Source: an uncultured Treponema sp.
GTDB lineage: Bacteria > Spirochaetota > Spirochaetia > Treponematales > Treponemataceae
Assembly: GCA_946411505.1 (NCBI GenBank)
Contig: CAMKEG010000003.1
Location: forward strand, 62,001-126,000
DNA length: 64,000 nucleotides
Reading direction: 5' to 3'
This document shows, one piece after another, positions 23,605 through 31,064 of this stretch (position 1 is its first letter; every line of letters starts with the position of its first letter). Under the pieces are notes generated by a model. The model was not told the origin of the DNA. It made no database searches and saw only the letters and a list, made by a program, of their open reading frames with translations. A program made the position numbers and the translations under genes.

Positions 23605-24642
23605 TCACTTTTTGATTCCGGCGTTTTTCATCATCCAGCGGATTTCTTCTTTCCAGTTTTTGACAAATTCTGCTGGAGCGATTGGCCGCGCGTTGCCGCC
23701 TTGAGCCAAGACCCATTCCAAAACTTTGTTTGACTGAGACGAAGTGAATGTGATAGTCGTTGTGTCCTCCGCGTCGATGTCGTGGATTTTTTGGTCGTCG
23801 GCCCAAACGCAGTCCTTTACGAACTGGCGTGCGGGGCCGTAAAAGTCAATTTCGTAGCGGGCTTTCTTTTCGTCCTTAAAGGCGCCAAAACGGCCGCCGC
23901 CGCAGCGCGTGGAAAAGTCATAGTCTTTTGGAAGCTTGAACGTCGCGCTTGTTGCCTGGACTTTTTTCATCCGTGAAATGTTGAACAAACGCTCGCCGCC
24001 TTTTCCGCCTGCGGCTTTCTCGTCAAAGCCAAAAAGGAAATACATTCCGTCCTGCAAAAGCACTTGGTAGGGGCGGACCAATCTGCTTGTCGTGCTTGTG
24101 TTCCACCTGCCGTTGTAGTCGAATCGCAAAAGCGTGTTTTGCCGCAGCGCGTCGATTATAAGCTGCCAAACGTCTTCATTTATGCAAACTTTTGGAAGCG
24201 GCGGCATCGCGACGCGGTTCATAAGGTCGTCCTTGTTTCCCACTTGCGTTTGCGTCACAAAGTCGATGACGCTCGCTATTTGCTTGTAGACTGGGGAGCC
24301 GTTGAAATTTGAAAGGAGGCTTTTTGCGCACGAAAGGTAAAATATGTCGTTGGCGGTGATTTGGTTTACAGAAAATTCCCAGTTGTCGTCGATGTAGTAG
24401 TAGCCAAGTTTTTCGTGGTCGTATTCAAGCGGGGCCCTAAATTCAACTCGGAGCGCCTTTATGTCGCGGTAGATTGTCGCGATGCCCACGTCAAGGCCCG
24501 TTTGTTTTTCGTAGCGCTCTTTTAGTTTTTCGCAAGTGGGGTATCTTCCAGATTTTATTTCGTTGTGAATGAAAATCAAGCGCTGGAGCATTTTTTTGTT
24601 CAACGCACGCTCGTCGTTTTTCTTTGTCGCTTTCTTTTTCAT
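23605..24642 (-). CDS. WYL-domain transcriptional regulator
   Basis: A 345-residue regulator. Residues ~15-95 are a winged HTH (LQRLIFIHNEIKSGRYP, IATIYRDIKALRVEFRAPLEYD, GYYYID). Residues ~165-260 are the WYL domain (TLLRFDYNGRW, LVRPYQVLLQDGMYFLFGFD, RLFNISRMKKV), with GMYFLFGFD in place of the family WYL core. A C-terminal WCX-like domain follows. WYL proteins sense nucleic acid or nucleotides and include PafBC, BrxR and CapW. The operator at 24698-24718 lies in its promoter region, so it probably controls itself and the neighbouring accessory genes. AGGAG precedes the ATG. The same HTH recurs at the C-terminus of the LRR protein at 27392-28516. Confidence 0.93.
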   Translation of the reverse strand: MKKKATKKNDERALNKKMLQRLIFIHNEIKSGRYPTCEKLKERYEKQTGLDVGIATIYRDIKALRVEFRAPLEYDHEKLGYYYIDDNWEFSVNQITANDIFYLSCAKSLLSNFNGSPVYKQIASVIDFVTQTQVGNKDDLMNRVAMPPLPKVCINEDVWQLIIDALRQNTLLRFDYNGRWNTSTTSRLVRPYQVLLQDGMYFLFGFDEKAAGGKGGERLFNISRMKKVQATSATFKLPKDYDFSTRCGGGRFGAFKDEKKARYEIDFYGPARQFVKDCVWADDQKIHDIDAEDTTTITFTSSQSNKVLEWVLAQGGNARPIAPAEFVKNWKEEIRWMMKNAGIKK

Positions 24643-24697
24643 AAAGGACTCCTATGCAAAAGTTGGAGTGAATTATATCATAATTTAAAAAAACATT

Positions 24698-24718
24698 CTA
24701 TCATGCTTTGATAAAATG
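24698..24718. promoter_or_regulatory. Regulon operator, site a (WYL gene / exonuclease)
   Basis: CATTTTATCA-AAGCA-TGATAG on the minus strand, palindrome TATCA-N5-TGATA centred at 24706. On the plus strand TAATAT (24725-24730) begins 19 bp from the centre and serves the exonuclease gene. On the minus strand TAAATT (24687-24682) begins 19 bp away, with a better TATAAT further on at 24677-24672. Confidence 0.8.
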
Positions 24719-24752
24719 GAGCGCTAATATAAAAGGCGAGGATACGAAAATC

Positions 24753-25316
24753 ATGGAATATTTTGCGATTGACTTTGAGACCGCCAATGAATATCCGAAC
24801 AGCGCTTGTTCCGTCGGCGTGGTGAAATTTGAAGACGGCGTGGAAAAGGACAGCGTCTACACGCTGATAAAGCCCGCCAAAATGTATTTTAGGCCGGACT
24901 TCACAGACATTCACGGCATAAGCTACGGCGACGTCCGCAACAGCCCGCAGTTCCCGGAGGCTTGGCAAACGATGGTGGAGCCTTTTTTGGAATCCCGCAA
25001 GGACGGCCCGATAGTTTTTGTGGCGCACAACGCCCGCTTTGATATGAACGTTATACGCGGCTCTTGCGGCTATTACGGAATGCCGGTTCCCGACGCGCAA
25101 TACGCCTGCACCCTGCAAATCGCGCGCAAGGCCTGGAAAGGCTTTGACAGCCACCGCCTTGCGCATCTTGCGGAGCGTTTTGGAATCGTTTACGACGCAC
25201 ACAACGCTTTGGCCGATTCTCAGACTTGCGGAAAAATATTAAGCCTTGCCGCAAAAGAGCTGGGCTTGAGCGAAGAAGATTTGTTCGCTCAAAAAAAGAT
25301 TCTAAAAAAAGTGTAA
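24753..25316 (+). CDS. DEDDh 3'-5' exonuclease (Pol III epsilon-like)
   Basis: A 187-residue exonuclease of the DnaQ/RNase T fold. FAIDFETANEYPNSACSVGV holds the first D-x-E, IFVAHNARFDMNVIRG the second Asp, and DAHNALADSQTC the H-x4-D pair, so all DEDDh residues are present. It degrades DNA or RNA 3' ends with two metal ions. ATG 24753 follows AGGCGAGGA; an in-frame ATG at 24708 lies inside the operator and upstream of the predicted transcript start. The promoter belongs to the WYL operator set, so this looks like a repair or defence exonuclease and not the replisome proofreader. Confidence 0.92.
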   Translation: MEYFAIDFETANEYPNSACSVGVVKFEDGVEKDSVYTLIKPAKMYFRPDFTDIHGISYGDVRNSPQFPEAWQTMVEPFLESRKDGPIVFVAHNARFDMNVIRGSCGYYGMPVPDAQYACTLQIARKAWKGFDSHRLAHLAERFGIVYDAHNALADSQTCGKILSLAAKELGLSEEDLFAQKKILKKV

Positions 25317-25326
25317 AAATTAAATT

Positions 25327-25347
25327 CACTTTATCATCAAATGATAG
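25327..25347 (+). promoter_or_regulatory. Regulon operator, site b (AAA+ ATPase gene)
   Basis: CACTTTATCA-TCAAA-TGATAG; the palindrome TATCAT-CAA-ATGATA is perfect, centre 25339. TATTCT (25359-25364) begins 20 bp downstream of the centre. No recognisable -35 box is present. Confidence 0.85.
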
Positions 25348-25386
25348 CGCCGCGCGCTATTCTATATGCGTAAAATGGAGATCATT

Positions 25387-27033
25387 ATGATTAAACTCAG
25401 ATGGAACGTTTCAAAGGCTATGTCTTGCGTGTTTGACGCCTTAAATAAATCCAAGTTGCGTGTAAAGAAAACAAAGGCTTATTCAAGCGCGATTTCCCGC
25501 CTTTGCAAGTTATATGGCCTAAGCCAGACCCAAGTGTGGATTTTGTGCATGGTTTGCGACCGTTATGTGGCGCGAGACGACAGCTTTATAATGAGCAATT
25601 TTTCGGACGTCCTTGAAGTTTCGGCAATGTCGATTATGACATGGAAAAAGGAAGTTGAGCTTTTGATAGAAAAAGGCTTTCTTGAATGGAACAGGAGGGA
25701 CAATGATTTTCAGCCTGCAAACGATTATATGGCCTCTCTGTATGAAAACACAGGCTTTGCCGCAAAGGAAAGGCGCGAAGTTGATGAGATGGATTTTTTG
25801 ACCTGCTTTGCCGAACGCTATGAATCAAGGCGTGGCGAAGACATAAGCGCGCGCAAAATTCAAAGGGATCTTTCCAAATACGAAGACGAGCATCAAAAAC
25901 TTAAAATGATTCAACGGGTCCGCGACGAAATTGAAGAGCGCAACAGCCGTTTTTTTCTTTACGATGTGGCGCATGATGTTATGAAAGGTGGAAATTCAAA
26001 CTTAAACTCTACAATTTGCGACTTGTACGACGGTTCCGAGCGCTATTCAGTGGCAAGCAGAATGATGGACGAAAGCCACGTTCTTTTTAAGAAGGGCTTG
26101 TTGGAATTTACAAAAAAAGGAAACTTGACCGACGCGTACATCACCCTTACAGACAAGGCAAAAAAACTTGTTTTTGCCGACAAGGCCTTCTTGTTTGAGG
26201 ACGCTCTGGATGATAAGCTTTTGATAAAGGCGGAGACAATCAAGGAAAAGAGGCTTTTTTACAGCCAGCAAAACCAAAAGGAAATCGACCGCTTGAAAAA
26301 CGCCTTGCAGGACGAAACGTTGACAAAAATCCAAGAGCGCCTAGGCGAGCAAGGGCTTCCGACCGGCGTGGCGGTTCTTCTTTACGGAGCGCCGGGAACA
26401 GGAAAGACAGAGTCGGTTTTGCAAATCGCGCGCGAGACCGGCCGGCATGTTGTTCACGTTGACATAAGCGAGACAAAAAGCGCATGGTTTGGCGAAAGCG
26501 AAAAGCAAGTGAAGAAAATTTTCACCAGCTACAAGAACGCTTGCGTGGCTTGCAAAAAGAAAGGCGAGAAGATTCCGATTCTATTGTTCAACGAGGCCGA
26601 CGCGATAATCTCAAAGCGCAAGGACAGCAACGCGGGCAATTGCGCCCAAACCGAGAACGCTATTCAAAACATCATCTTGGAAGAGTTGGAAAACCTTAAG
26701 GGCATCTTTATCGCCACGACAAACCTTGCCGGCAACATGGACGGAGCCTTTGAGCGCCGCTTTTTGTTCAAGGTGAAATTTGAAAACCCTTCAATCGAAT
26801 CAAAGGCTTGCATTTGGAAGGACAAGCTTTCTTGGCTGGACGAAAGCCAGGCCAAAATCTTTGCCTCTGACTACGATTTTTCTGGCGGCCAAATAGACAA
26901 CATCGTCCGCAAAATCGCCATGAACGAAGTGATTTTAGGCGAGCGGCCCGCCATGTCAGAGATCCACGAAATGTGCAAGAGCGAAAAGATTGAGGCGGAA
27001 AACGCCGGCCGAAAAATTGGCTTTGGGGCGTAA
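25387..27033 (+). CDS. AAA+ ATPase with winged-helix-like N-terminal region
   Basis: A 548-residue protein. The N-terminal ~300 residues are helical, with two segments that look like winged helices (AISRLCKLYGLSQTQVWILC, MTWKKEVELLIEKGFLEWN; and SRMMDESHVLFKKGLLEFTKKG). The AAA+ module spans ~320-500. Walker A GAPGTGKT is at 334-341. The Walker B region reads ILLFNEADA (~398-406), with Asn where most relatives have Asp before the catalytic Glu. Sensor TTN and the AFERRF arginine-finger segment follow. ATG 25387 is chosen: GGAG lies 6 nt upstream, while ATG 25366 would precede the transcript start implied by TATTCT. It resembles FtsH/Vps4-class ATPases, but no protease domain is attached. Role unknown; the operator at 25327 places it in the WYL regulon. 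Confidence 0.88.
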   Translation: MIKLRWNVSKAMSCVFDALNKSKLRVKKTKAYSSAISRLCKLYGLSQTQVWILCMVCDRYVARDDSFIMSNFSDVLEVSAMSIMTWKKEVELLIEKGFLEWNRRDNDFQPANDYMASLYENTGFAAKERREVDEMDFLTCFAERYESRRGEDISARKIQRDLSKYEDEHQKLKMIQRVRDEIEERNSRFFLYDVAHDVMKGGNSNLNSTICDLYDGSERYSVASRMMDESHVLFKKGLLEFTKKGNLTDAYITLTDKAKKLVFADKAFLFEDALDDKLLIKAETIKEKRLFYSQQNQKEIDRLKNALQDETLTKIQERLGEQGLPTGVAVLLYGAPGTGKTESVLQIARETGRHVVHVDISETKSAWFGESEKQVKKIFTSYKNACVACKKKGEKIPILLFNEADAIISKRKDSNAGNCAQTENAIQNIILEELENLKGIFIATTNLAGNMDGAFERRFLFKVKFENPSIESKACIWKDKLSWLDESQAKIFASDYDFSGGQIDNIVRKIAMNEVILGERPAMSEIHEMCKSEKIEAENAGRKIGFGA

Positions 27034-27099
27034 AGGAGAGCGCAAAGCGGAGCAAGGGGTGCGGTGAATGAAAGCGCAAGCGCGCTTCCAACGCGTCGC

Positions 27100-27381
27100 T
27101 TAATCCCCTTTAACCGCCTTTGCCAAAAGTTCCTTAAAAGTGGATTTGCCATCGTAGGGATATTTTTCAAGGATTTCTTTGCGGCAGGCGGCAACTTCTT
27201 CCTTTACTCGCTGAAGTTCGGAAAGCTGCTGGTAGTAATAGGCTTTTCCCGTGAACGCGGCTTGCGTTTTGAGCCACTCTTCCGTGACTTGCAAATTGCT
27301 CATTTGCAAGCCGTAAAAATTCATTTGCGAAATGTCGCTTGGATGCGCCACGGAATAAGTGTAAACATTGTCTATTGGCAT
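27100..27381 (-). CDS. Small conserved-looking protein of unknown function
   Basis: A 93-residue protein, MPIDNVYTYSVAHPSDISQM at the start and a Lys/Glu-rich helical C-terminal half (QLSELQRVKEEVAACRKEIL) that may form a short coiled coil. I do not recognise the family. ATG 27381 follows AGGAACC; an in-frame start 7 codons upstream overlaps the end of the preceding gene and is less likely. It lies 10 nt downstream of the LRR-HTH gene in the same direction, so they form an operon and it may be that regulator's partner. No membrane segment or enzyme motif is seen. Confidence 0.7.
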   Translation of the reverse strand: MPIDNVYTYSVAHPSDISQMNFYGLQMSNLQVTEEWLKTQAAFTGKAYYYQQLSELQRVKEEVAACRKEILEKYPYDGKSTFKELLAKAVKGD

Positions 27382-27391
27382 AAGGTTCCTC

Positions 27392-28516
27392 CTAGCTTTC
27401 AATAGAAAAATTTAGGTCAGTGTAATAATACGCCTTTTCGCTGTGGTCGTATTTTATCGGAGCGTTGAACCTGTCTCGCAGAAGGTCCAGGTCGCGGGTC
27501 ACGGTGGCGACGCCAAGCGTATCTAGGTCAAATCGCTTCATCATCTCTTTTATCAAGTCGTTTTTGTTGAGCCGCGCTCCGCTCTTAAAGCGCTTGTGAA
27601 TGTAAAGAAAGCGTTGAAGCTTCATGTTGCTGGCGGCAACGCCTTTGTCCGCTGTGTCCACGCAAGCGACCTTTGCGTCCAGGTCGGAAAAGTTTCCGCA
27701 CTCGCAAAAAATGTTTTCGGCAGTTTTCAATTCGCTGGTCTTTCCCTTGTAAATCACCGACTTTAAGTTTTTGCAATACAAAAAAGCGCCGGCGTGAATC
27801 GCGTGAACCGATTTTGGAATCACTACGTTTTCAATGGGCACAAGCGGCGCTTTTGACCATTCGTTTATACGCTCTCCAAATTCAAAGTAATCGTATTCGT
27901 TAAAGCACGACACGCCCAACTCCAATATTCCGTCGGGAACGCGGACAGTTTTCTTTGTTCGGTCAACGTGGAAGAGCGCGATTCTGTGCTTGACGTTCAC
28001 CATAAAGCCGTCGATTATTTTGTAGTTTGAATTAGAAAGAAATATCCGAACGGTGAGGTCGTTTTTTGCAAGGCCGTTGTCTTCAAATGAAGTGACAAAA
28101 GAGTTTTGGCTCGCGCTTTTTATGTCGCTGTGAATCTTTATCTTTTTTATGTTTGGCGGAAGCTTTATGACAGGAATGCTGTCCATGCTTTTGGGGAGCG
28201 TCAGCTGGGCCAATGAATCGCAGCCGTCAAAAAAGCATTTTAGGATTTTAAAATCTTCGTTGTCAGGCCATTGAATTTCCTTAAGCTTTCGGCAATGGCA
28301 AAAAGCCTGAGTGTCGATTTGCGTCACTGTGTCGGGAAAAAGAATCTTTTCAATCGTGTCGTTGGGATGGTCTTCGTCCGCAAAAACAAAAGGCCCCACG
28401 CTTGTCACTCCTTTTGGAATTTCAACGACACTTTTGTTCCCTTGGTAAGAGCAGAGAATGTATTCTTGGTTAAACGAATCCTTTTTTATTACAAAGTCCG
28501 AATCGTTGAATCGCAT
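27392..28516 (-). CDS. BspA-type leucine-rich repeats fused to a WYL-regulator HTH
   Basis: A 374-residue protein with an unusual architecture. Residues ~25-280 carry LRR_5/BspA-like repeats (VVEIPKGVTSVGPFVF, TIEKILFPDTVTQIDTQAF, SLAQLTLPKSMDSIP, ENVVIPKSVHAIHAGAFLYC). The last ~82 residues (MKLQRFLYIHKRFKSG, VATVTRDLDLLRDRFNAPIKYD, KAYYYTD) closely match the N-terminal winged HTH of the WYL regulator at 23605-24642, including IH---KSG, ATxxRDxxxLRxxFxAP and YYYxD. The WYL domain itself is absent. There is no signal peptide, so it should be cytoplasmic and bind DNA. I infer a regulator with an LRR sensing part. The ribosome site AAGGAG precedes the ATG. An inverted repeat (28540-28573) lies in its upstream region. 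Confidence 0.85.
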   Translation of the reverse strand: MRFNDSDFVIKKDSFNQEYILCSYQGNKSVVEIPKGVTSVGPFVFADEDHPNDTIEKILFPDTVTQIDTQAFCHCRKLKEIQWPDNEDFKILKCFFDGCDSLAQLTLPKSMDSIPVIKLPPNIKKIKIHSDIKSASQNSFVTSFEDNGLAKNDLTVRIFLSNSNYKIIDGFMVNVKHRIALFHVDRTKKTVRVPDGILELGVSCFNEYDYFEFGERINEWSKAPLVPIENVVIPKSVHAIHAGAFLYCKNLKSVIYKGKTSELKTAENIFCECGNFSDLDAKVACVDTADKGVAASNMKLQRFLYIHKRFKSGARLNKNDLIKEMMKRFDLDTLGVATVTRDLDLLRDRFNAPIKYDHSEKAYYYTDLNFSIES

Positions 28517-28539
28517 TGATTTCTCCTTAAAGGTAAGAA

Positions 28540-28573
28540 TGCAGGCAATTCATTGTAACATGAAAAGCCTGCA
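28540..28573. promoter_or_regulatory. Inverted repeat upstream of the LRR-HTH gene
   Basis: TGCAGGC (28540-28546) and GCCTGCA (28567-28573) enclose 20 nt that include TACAAT on the minus strand (28557-28552), a possible -10 box. It could be an operator for the LRR-HTH protein or a leader hairpin. It is unlike the TATCA-N5-TGATA sites. Confidence 0.45.
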
Positions 28574-28598
28574 TCGTCCTATAAATTGAACGCCACGC

Positions 28599-29282
28599 TC
28601 AGCCTTTTAAGAAACTTGCCACAAGCGCGCCGGCAGCGGCGAGCACGCCCAAGGCAAGTCCCAGCCATCCCAAAGCGTGCCCCACCTGAGAATTGATGTC
28701 AGACCCCGCTCCTGCCGGCACATAATTGTGTTTGCCGTTCTCCGAAAAAAAGCAGCCATCTATATTAGACGGAGTGGAATTTTTGAATGTCACTGTCTTG
28801 TCATTGCAATAATGAATGTGTCCGTCCGGCGTTTCAATGCAATTTTTGCAAATCCATGTTGTTCCGCCAAAAATTCCGTTTGCTCTTTTCTTTTTGTCCA
28901 TCAAATATCCGAGAATTTTAAAAGGAACCGCTAAAAGCAACAGGAAGTATACCATGCCAACATGCGACAGCCATGCCAAAAATCCGCCGAACATCAGCAA
29001 GACAAAATATGTTGAGCCAACTTCGTTTGTAGTATCGGTGAAATACAAAATCGCGACAAACGCGGCAAAATCCAGGAAAAACAAAATGTTTTTCAAAAGT
29101 CTGCCCGCGCCAAAAAGTGTTGCCAAGACCAGCCCCACGTTCATCACGATGATTCCAATGTCGCAAAGTCCTGAATACAGCGATTTAGAAAACAGCCATT
29201 GCATGACCCCCGCCGCGCCGACAATCGCCATAACGCAAAACGCCAAGGTAAAGAATTTTCCTGGCGTAAGTTTAATTTTCAT
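28599..29282 (-). CDS. Membrane protein with a possible Cys/His metal site
   Basis: A 227-residue integral membrane protein. About five hydrophobic helices occupy residues 10-125, and a sixth lies at the C-terminus (HALGWLGLALGVLAAAGALVASFL). The soluble stretch between them contains WICKNCIETPDGHIHYCND, a CxxC plus His and Cys that could bind zinc. A basic loop (YLMDKKKRANG) precedes it. I recognise no family. AAGGAGG precedes the ATG. Operator e (29331-29351) with TAGTAT as -10 lies just upstream, so it appears to belong to the WYL regulon, perhaps as a membrane effector. Confidence 0.78.
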   Translation of the reverse strand: MKIKLTPGKFFTLAFCVMAIVGAAGVMQWLFSKSLYSGLCDIGIIVMNVGLVLATLFGAGRLLKNILFFLDFAAFVAILYFTDTTNEVGSTYFVLLMFGGFLAWLSHVGMVYFLLLLAVPFKILGYLMDKKKRANGIFGGTTWICKNCIETPDGHIHYCNDKTVTFKNSTPSNIDGCFFSENGKHNYVPAGAGSDINSQVGHALGWLGLALGVLAAAGALVASFLKG

Positions 29283-29316
29283 AAAAATCCTCCTTAAGAT
29301 TTTTTATGCCCAAATA

Positions 29317-29412
29317 CTAGCATGTGGTGTCTATCGCAGCGTGATAAAGTGATAAATATTTTGCATAAAATTTTGCGCGTTTTTTGTAGCTTACGGGAAT
29401 GTTGTAGTCCAT
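29317..29412 (-). CDS. Candidate 31-residue small protein
   Basis: On the minus strand an ATG at 29412, preceded by a good GGAGG with 7-nt spacing, opens a frame of 31 codons ending at TAG 29319-29317. The peptide starts MDYNIPVSYKKRAKFYAKYL and is basic. Operator d (29454-29474) with TATAAT (29443-29438) lies upstream in the right orientation, so a transcript should cover it. Its end overlaps operator e and the -10 of the membrane-protein gene. It could be a real small protein or a leader peptide. Confidence 0.5.
   Translation of the reverse strand: MDYNIPVSYKKRAKFYAKYLSLYHAAIDTTC
29331..29351 (-). promoter_or_regulatory. Regulon operator, site e (membrane protein gene)
   Basis: Minus strand CACTTTATCA-CGCTG-CGATAG; the right half-site has one mismatch to TGATAG. 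TAGTAT (29319-29314) begins 20 bp from the centre (29339). It lies within the candidate 31-codon small gene. Confidence 0.75.
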
Positions 29413-29453
29413 GCGTTCGCCTCCAAAATACGCGCATATTATAGCAAAGCGGA

Positions 29454-29474
29454 CTATCATTTGGTGATAAAGTG
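29454..29474 (-). promoter_or_regulatory. Regulon operator, site d
   Basis: Minus strand CACTTTATCA-CCAAA-TGATAG, centre 29462. TATAAT (29443-29438) begins 19 bp from the centre, driving the minus-strand small gene. It also lies ~10 bp upstream of the -35 of the divergent PD-(D/E)XK gene. Confidence 0.85.
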
Positions 29475-29483
29475 GGAGAAAAT

Positions 29484-29512
29484 TTGACAAATTTTTGGGG
29501 TGGGAGTAGAAT
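29484..29512 (+). promoter_or_regulatory. Promoter of the AT-rich nuclease gene
   Basis: TTGACA (29484-29489), 17-bp spacer, TAGAAT (29507-29512). The ATG at 29522 is only 9 nt after the -10 box, so the transcript would have almost no leader, although GGAG (29513-29516) sits in the usual ribosome-site position. Confidence 0.75.
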
Positions 29513-29521
29513 GGAGAGAGT

Positions 29522-31030
29522 ATGTCAACGGCAGAAAACTTTCAAACGATAAAACGCATTGTAGACTCTTATAATAGAAAATACGCGGAAGACATAGATG
29601 TTCTCTTTGAAAGCATAAGAGAACATTCCAAAAATAAAAACAAAAGTCTGTGGGATTTTTTTACAGAGTTTTGTCAACCGTATAGTAAGAGGAAGACAGA
29701 GGTCTTAGAGAGTAACGGCATAAAAGATGATGCGCAATTCAGTTTCTTTGAATCAATTTCAGATTTATATTATAGGGAAAATTTTCACAGCGATATTTTA
29801 TATACAATACTTAATCCACAAACTCCGAAAATTCATCAATCATTTTTCATAGAAGAGTTTGTAAAATTTCTGGGTCTAAAAAAGCAAGAGTTTAATTATA
29901 CAAAGAGATACGAAGTTATAAGGGAAGCCCCAACAGGAAAAATAAAGTGGGAAGATAAAAATGGAAAAAAACATGAAAAAGAAGGTTATATTGATTTATT
30001 AATCAAGAATGAAAGTCAGGCAATCATAATTGAAAATAAAATTAATTATGCTCCAGATATGGAAAATCAACTTGTTCGATATATGAAATATGTTGATGAA
30101 AAGCTCAGAATAAAGAATTGTTCTGTTGTTTATCTGGTTTTAACGAAAAACAATAAAGAACCGCCATTGTCTGACTATGATAAAAAAGATTTTGGAAAAT
30201 ATATAGAAAAGCTTAAGCGACTAAAAGACGATGGCAAACTAATAAAGTATGCCGTAGATAAAGGAGAGTCTCTCTCAAGGACATTTCTTACAAATTGTAT
30301 AGATATTTTAAAACAGGACATAGATAAGGGGTGCCCGAATCGGGAAGGGTTATATACATCTTTTGTTTATTTGGATCAATATAGAATAATGTTAGAGCAT
30401 TTAGGAGGTTTTGAATATATGAGTGATGATGATGTAAAATTATTGAAAAAAATTTATGGTGACAGAAAACTCTTTAATCTTGCGCAGGACTTTGCAGATA
30501 TTTGGGAAAACAAATCAAGTTTATCTAGAGAGTCAGAAAAAGAACTTATAGAGGAAATCGAAAAAAAACATTCAAAAGCCGCTGATGATTTTGTTTATTT
30601 TTGGAGCAATGGATGGGAAAAATCTATGCGTTACTTCCTGGAAGAAAAGTTAAAATCGGATTTTCCTACAGTGAAATTGAACTATCAACAAATAGGAAAA
30701 AAGCGAAAAGAGGAGTCTTATGTATGGACTTCTACTGACAAGAATTATATAGTGTATTGGACAGGACAATTTGAGTTTGGTTATACATATAAGGATGATA
30801 AAAAGTTTTCAAATGGTTCAAATGGAACGAGACGAAAATTGAGAAAACAATTGTGTGAGGTTCTTAAACTTGATCTTGACTCTGAATATATTTTTGATAA
30901 TGACTCTTGGGTTTGTTATAATGAACCTAATGATAAATTTGAATCACCTAATAAGCTCATAGAAAACCTTAAAAAATTTCTGAAATCTGAAGGGGTATTA
31001 GAAAAAAATAAACGGTCAGCAAAGAAATAA
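29522..31030 (+). CDS. PD-(D/E)XK nuclease-superfamily protein, AT-rich
   Basis: A 502-residue protein. The nuclease core lies at ~150-215: GYIDLLIKNESQAIIIENKI gives the D and the E-x-K catalytic residues, followed by APDMENQLVRYMKYVDEKL, the pattern of PD-(D/E)XK proteins often annotated in defence islands. An N-terminal helical part contains FHSDILYTILNPQTPKIHQSFFIEEFV, common to that group. The C-terminal 200 residues include WTGQFEFGYTYKDD, unassigned. The gene is markedly more AT-rich than its neighbours and uses many A/T-ending codons, so recent transfer is likely. Operator d lies upstream, though this gene also has a near-consensus promoter. Substrate (foreign DNA or RNA) is inferred. 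Confidence 0.85.
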   Translation: MSTAENFQTIKRIVDSYNRKYAEDIDVLFESIREHSKNKNKSLWDFFTEFCQPYSKRKTEVLESNGIKDDAQFSFFESISDLYYRENFHSDILYTILNPQTPKIHQSFFIEEFVKFLGLKKQEFNYTKRYEVIREAPTGKIKWEDKNGKKHEKEGYIDLLIKNESQAIIIENKINYAPDMENQLVRYMKYVDEKLRIKNCSVVYLVLTKNNKEPPLSDYDKKDFGKYIEKLKRLKDDGKLIKYAVDKGESLSRTFLTNCIDILKQDIDKGCPNREGLYTSFVYLDQYRIMLEHLGGFEYMSDDDVKLLKKIYGDRKLFNLAQDFADIWENKSSLSRESEKELIEEIEKKHSKAADDFVYFWSNGWEKSMRYFLEEKLKSDFPTVKLNYQQIGKKRKEESYVWTSTDKNYIVYWTGQFEFGYTYKDDKKFSNGSNGTRRKLRKQLCEVLKLDLDSEYIFDNDSWVCYNEPNDKFESPNKLIENLKKFLKSEGVLEKNKRSAKK

Positions 31031-31043
31031 AAATCTTTCCCTT

Positions 31044-31064
31044 CACTTTATCACCATATGATAG
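31044..31064 (+). promoter_or_regulatory. Regulon operator, site c (second nuclease gene)
   Basis: CACTTTATCA-CCATA-TGATAG, centre 31056. TAGAAT (31076-31081) begins 20 bp downstream of the centre. No -35 consensus is present. Confidence 0.85.

Noticed and set aside
25366..25386. Upstream ATG start of the AAA+ gene
   Set aside because: It is 1 nt after the predicted -10 box, so it would not be in the transcript; GGAG fits the ATG at 25387.
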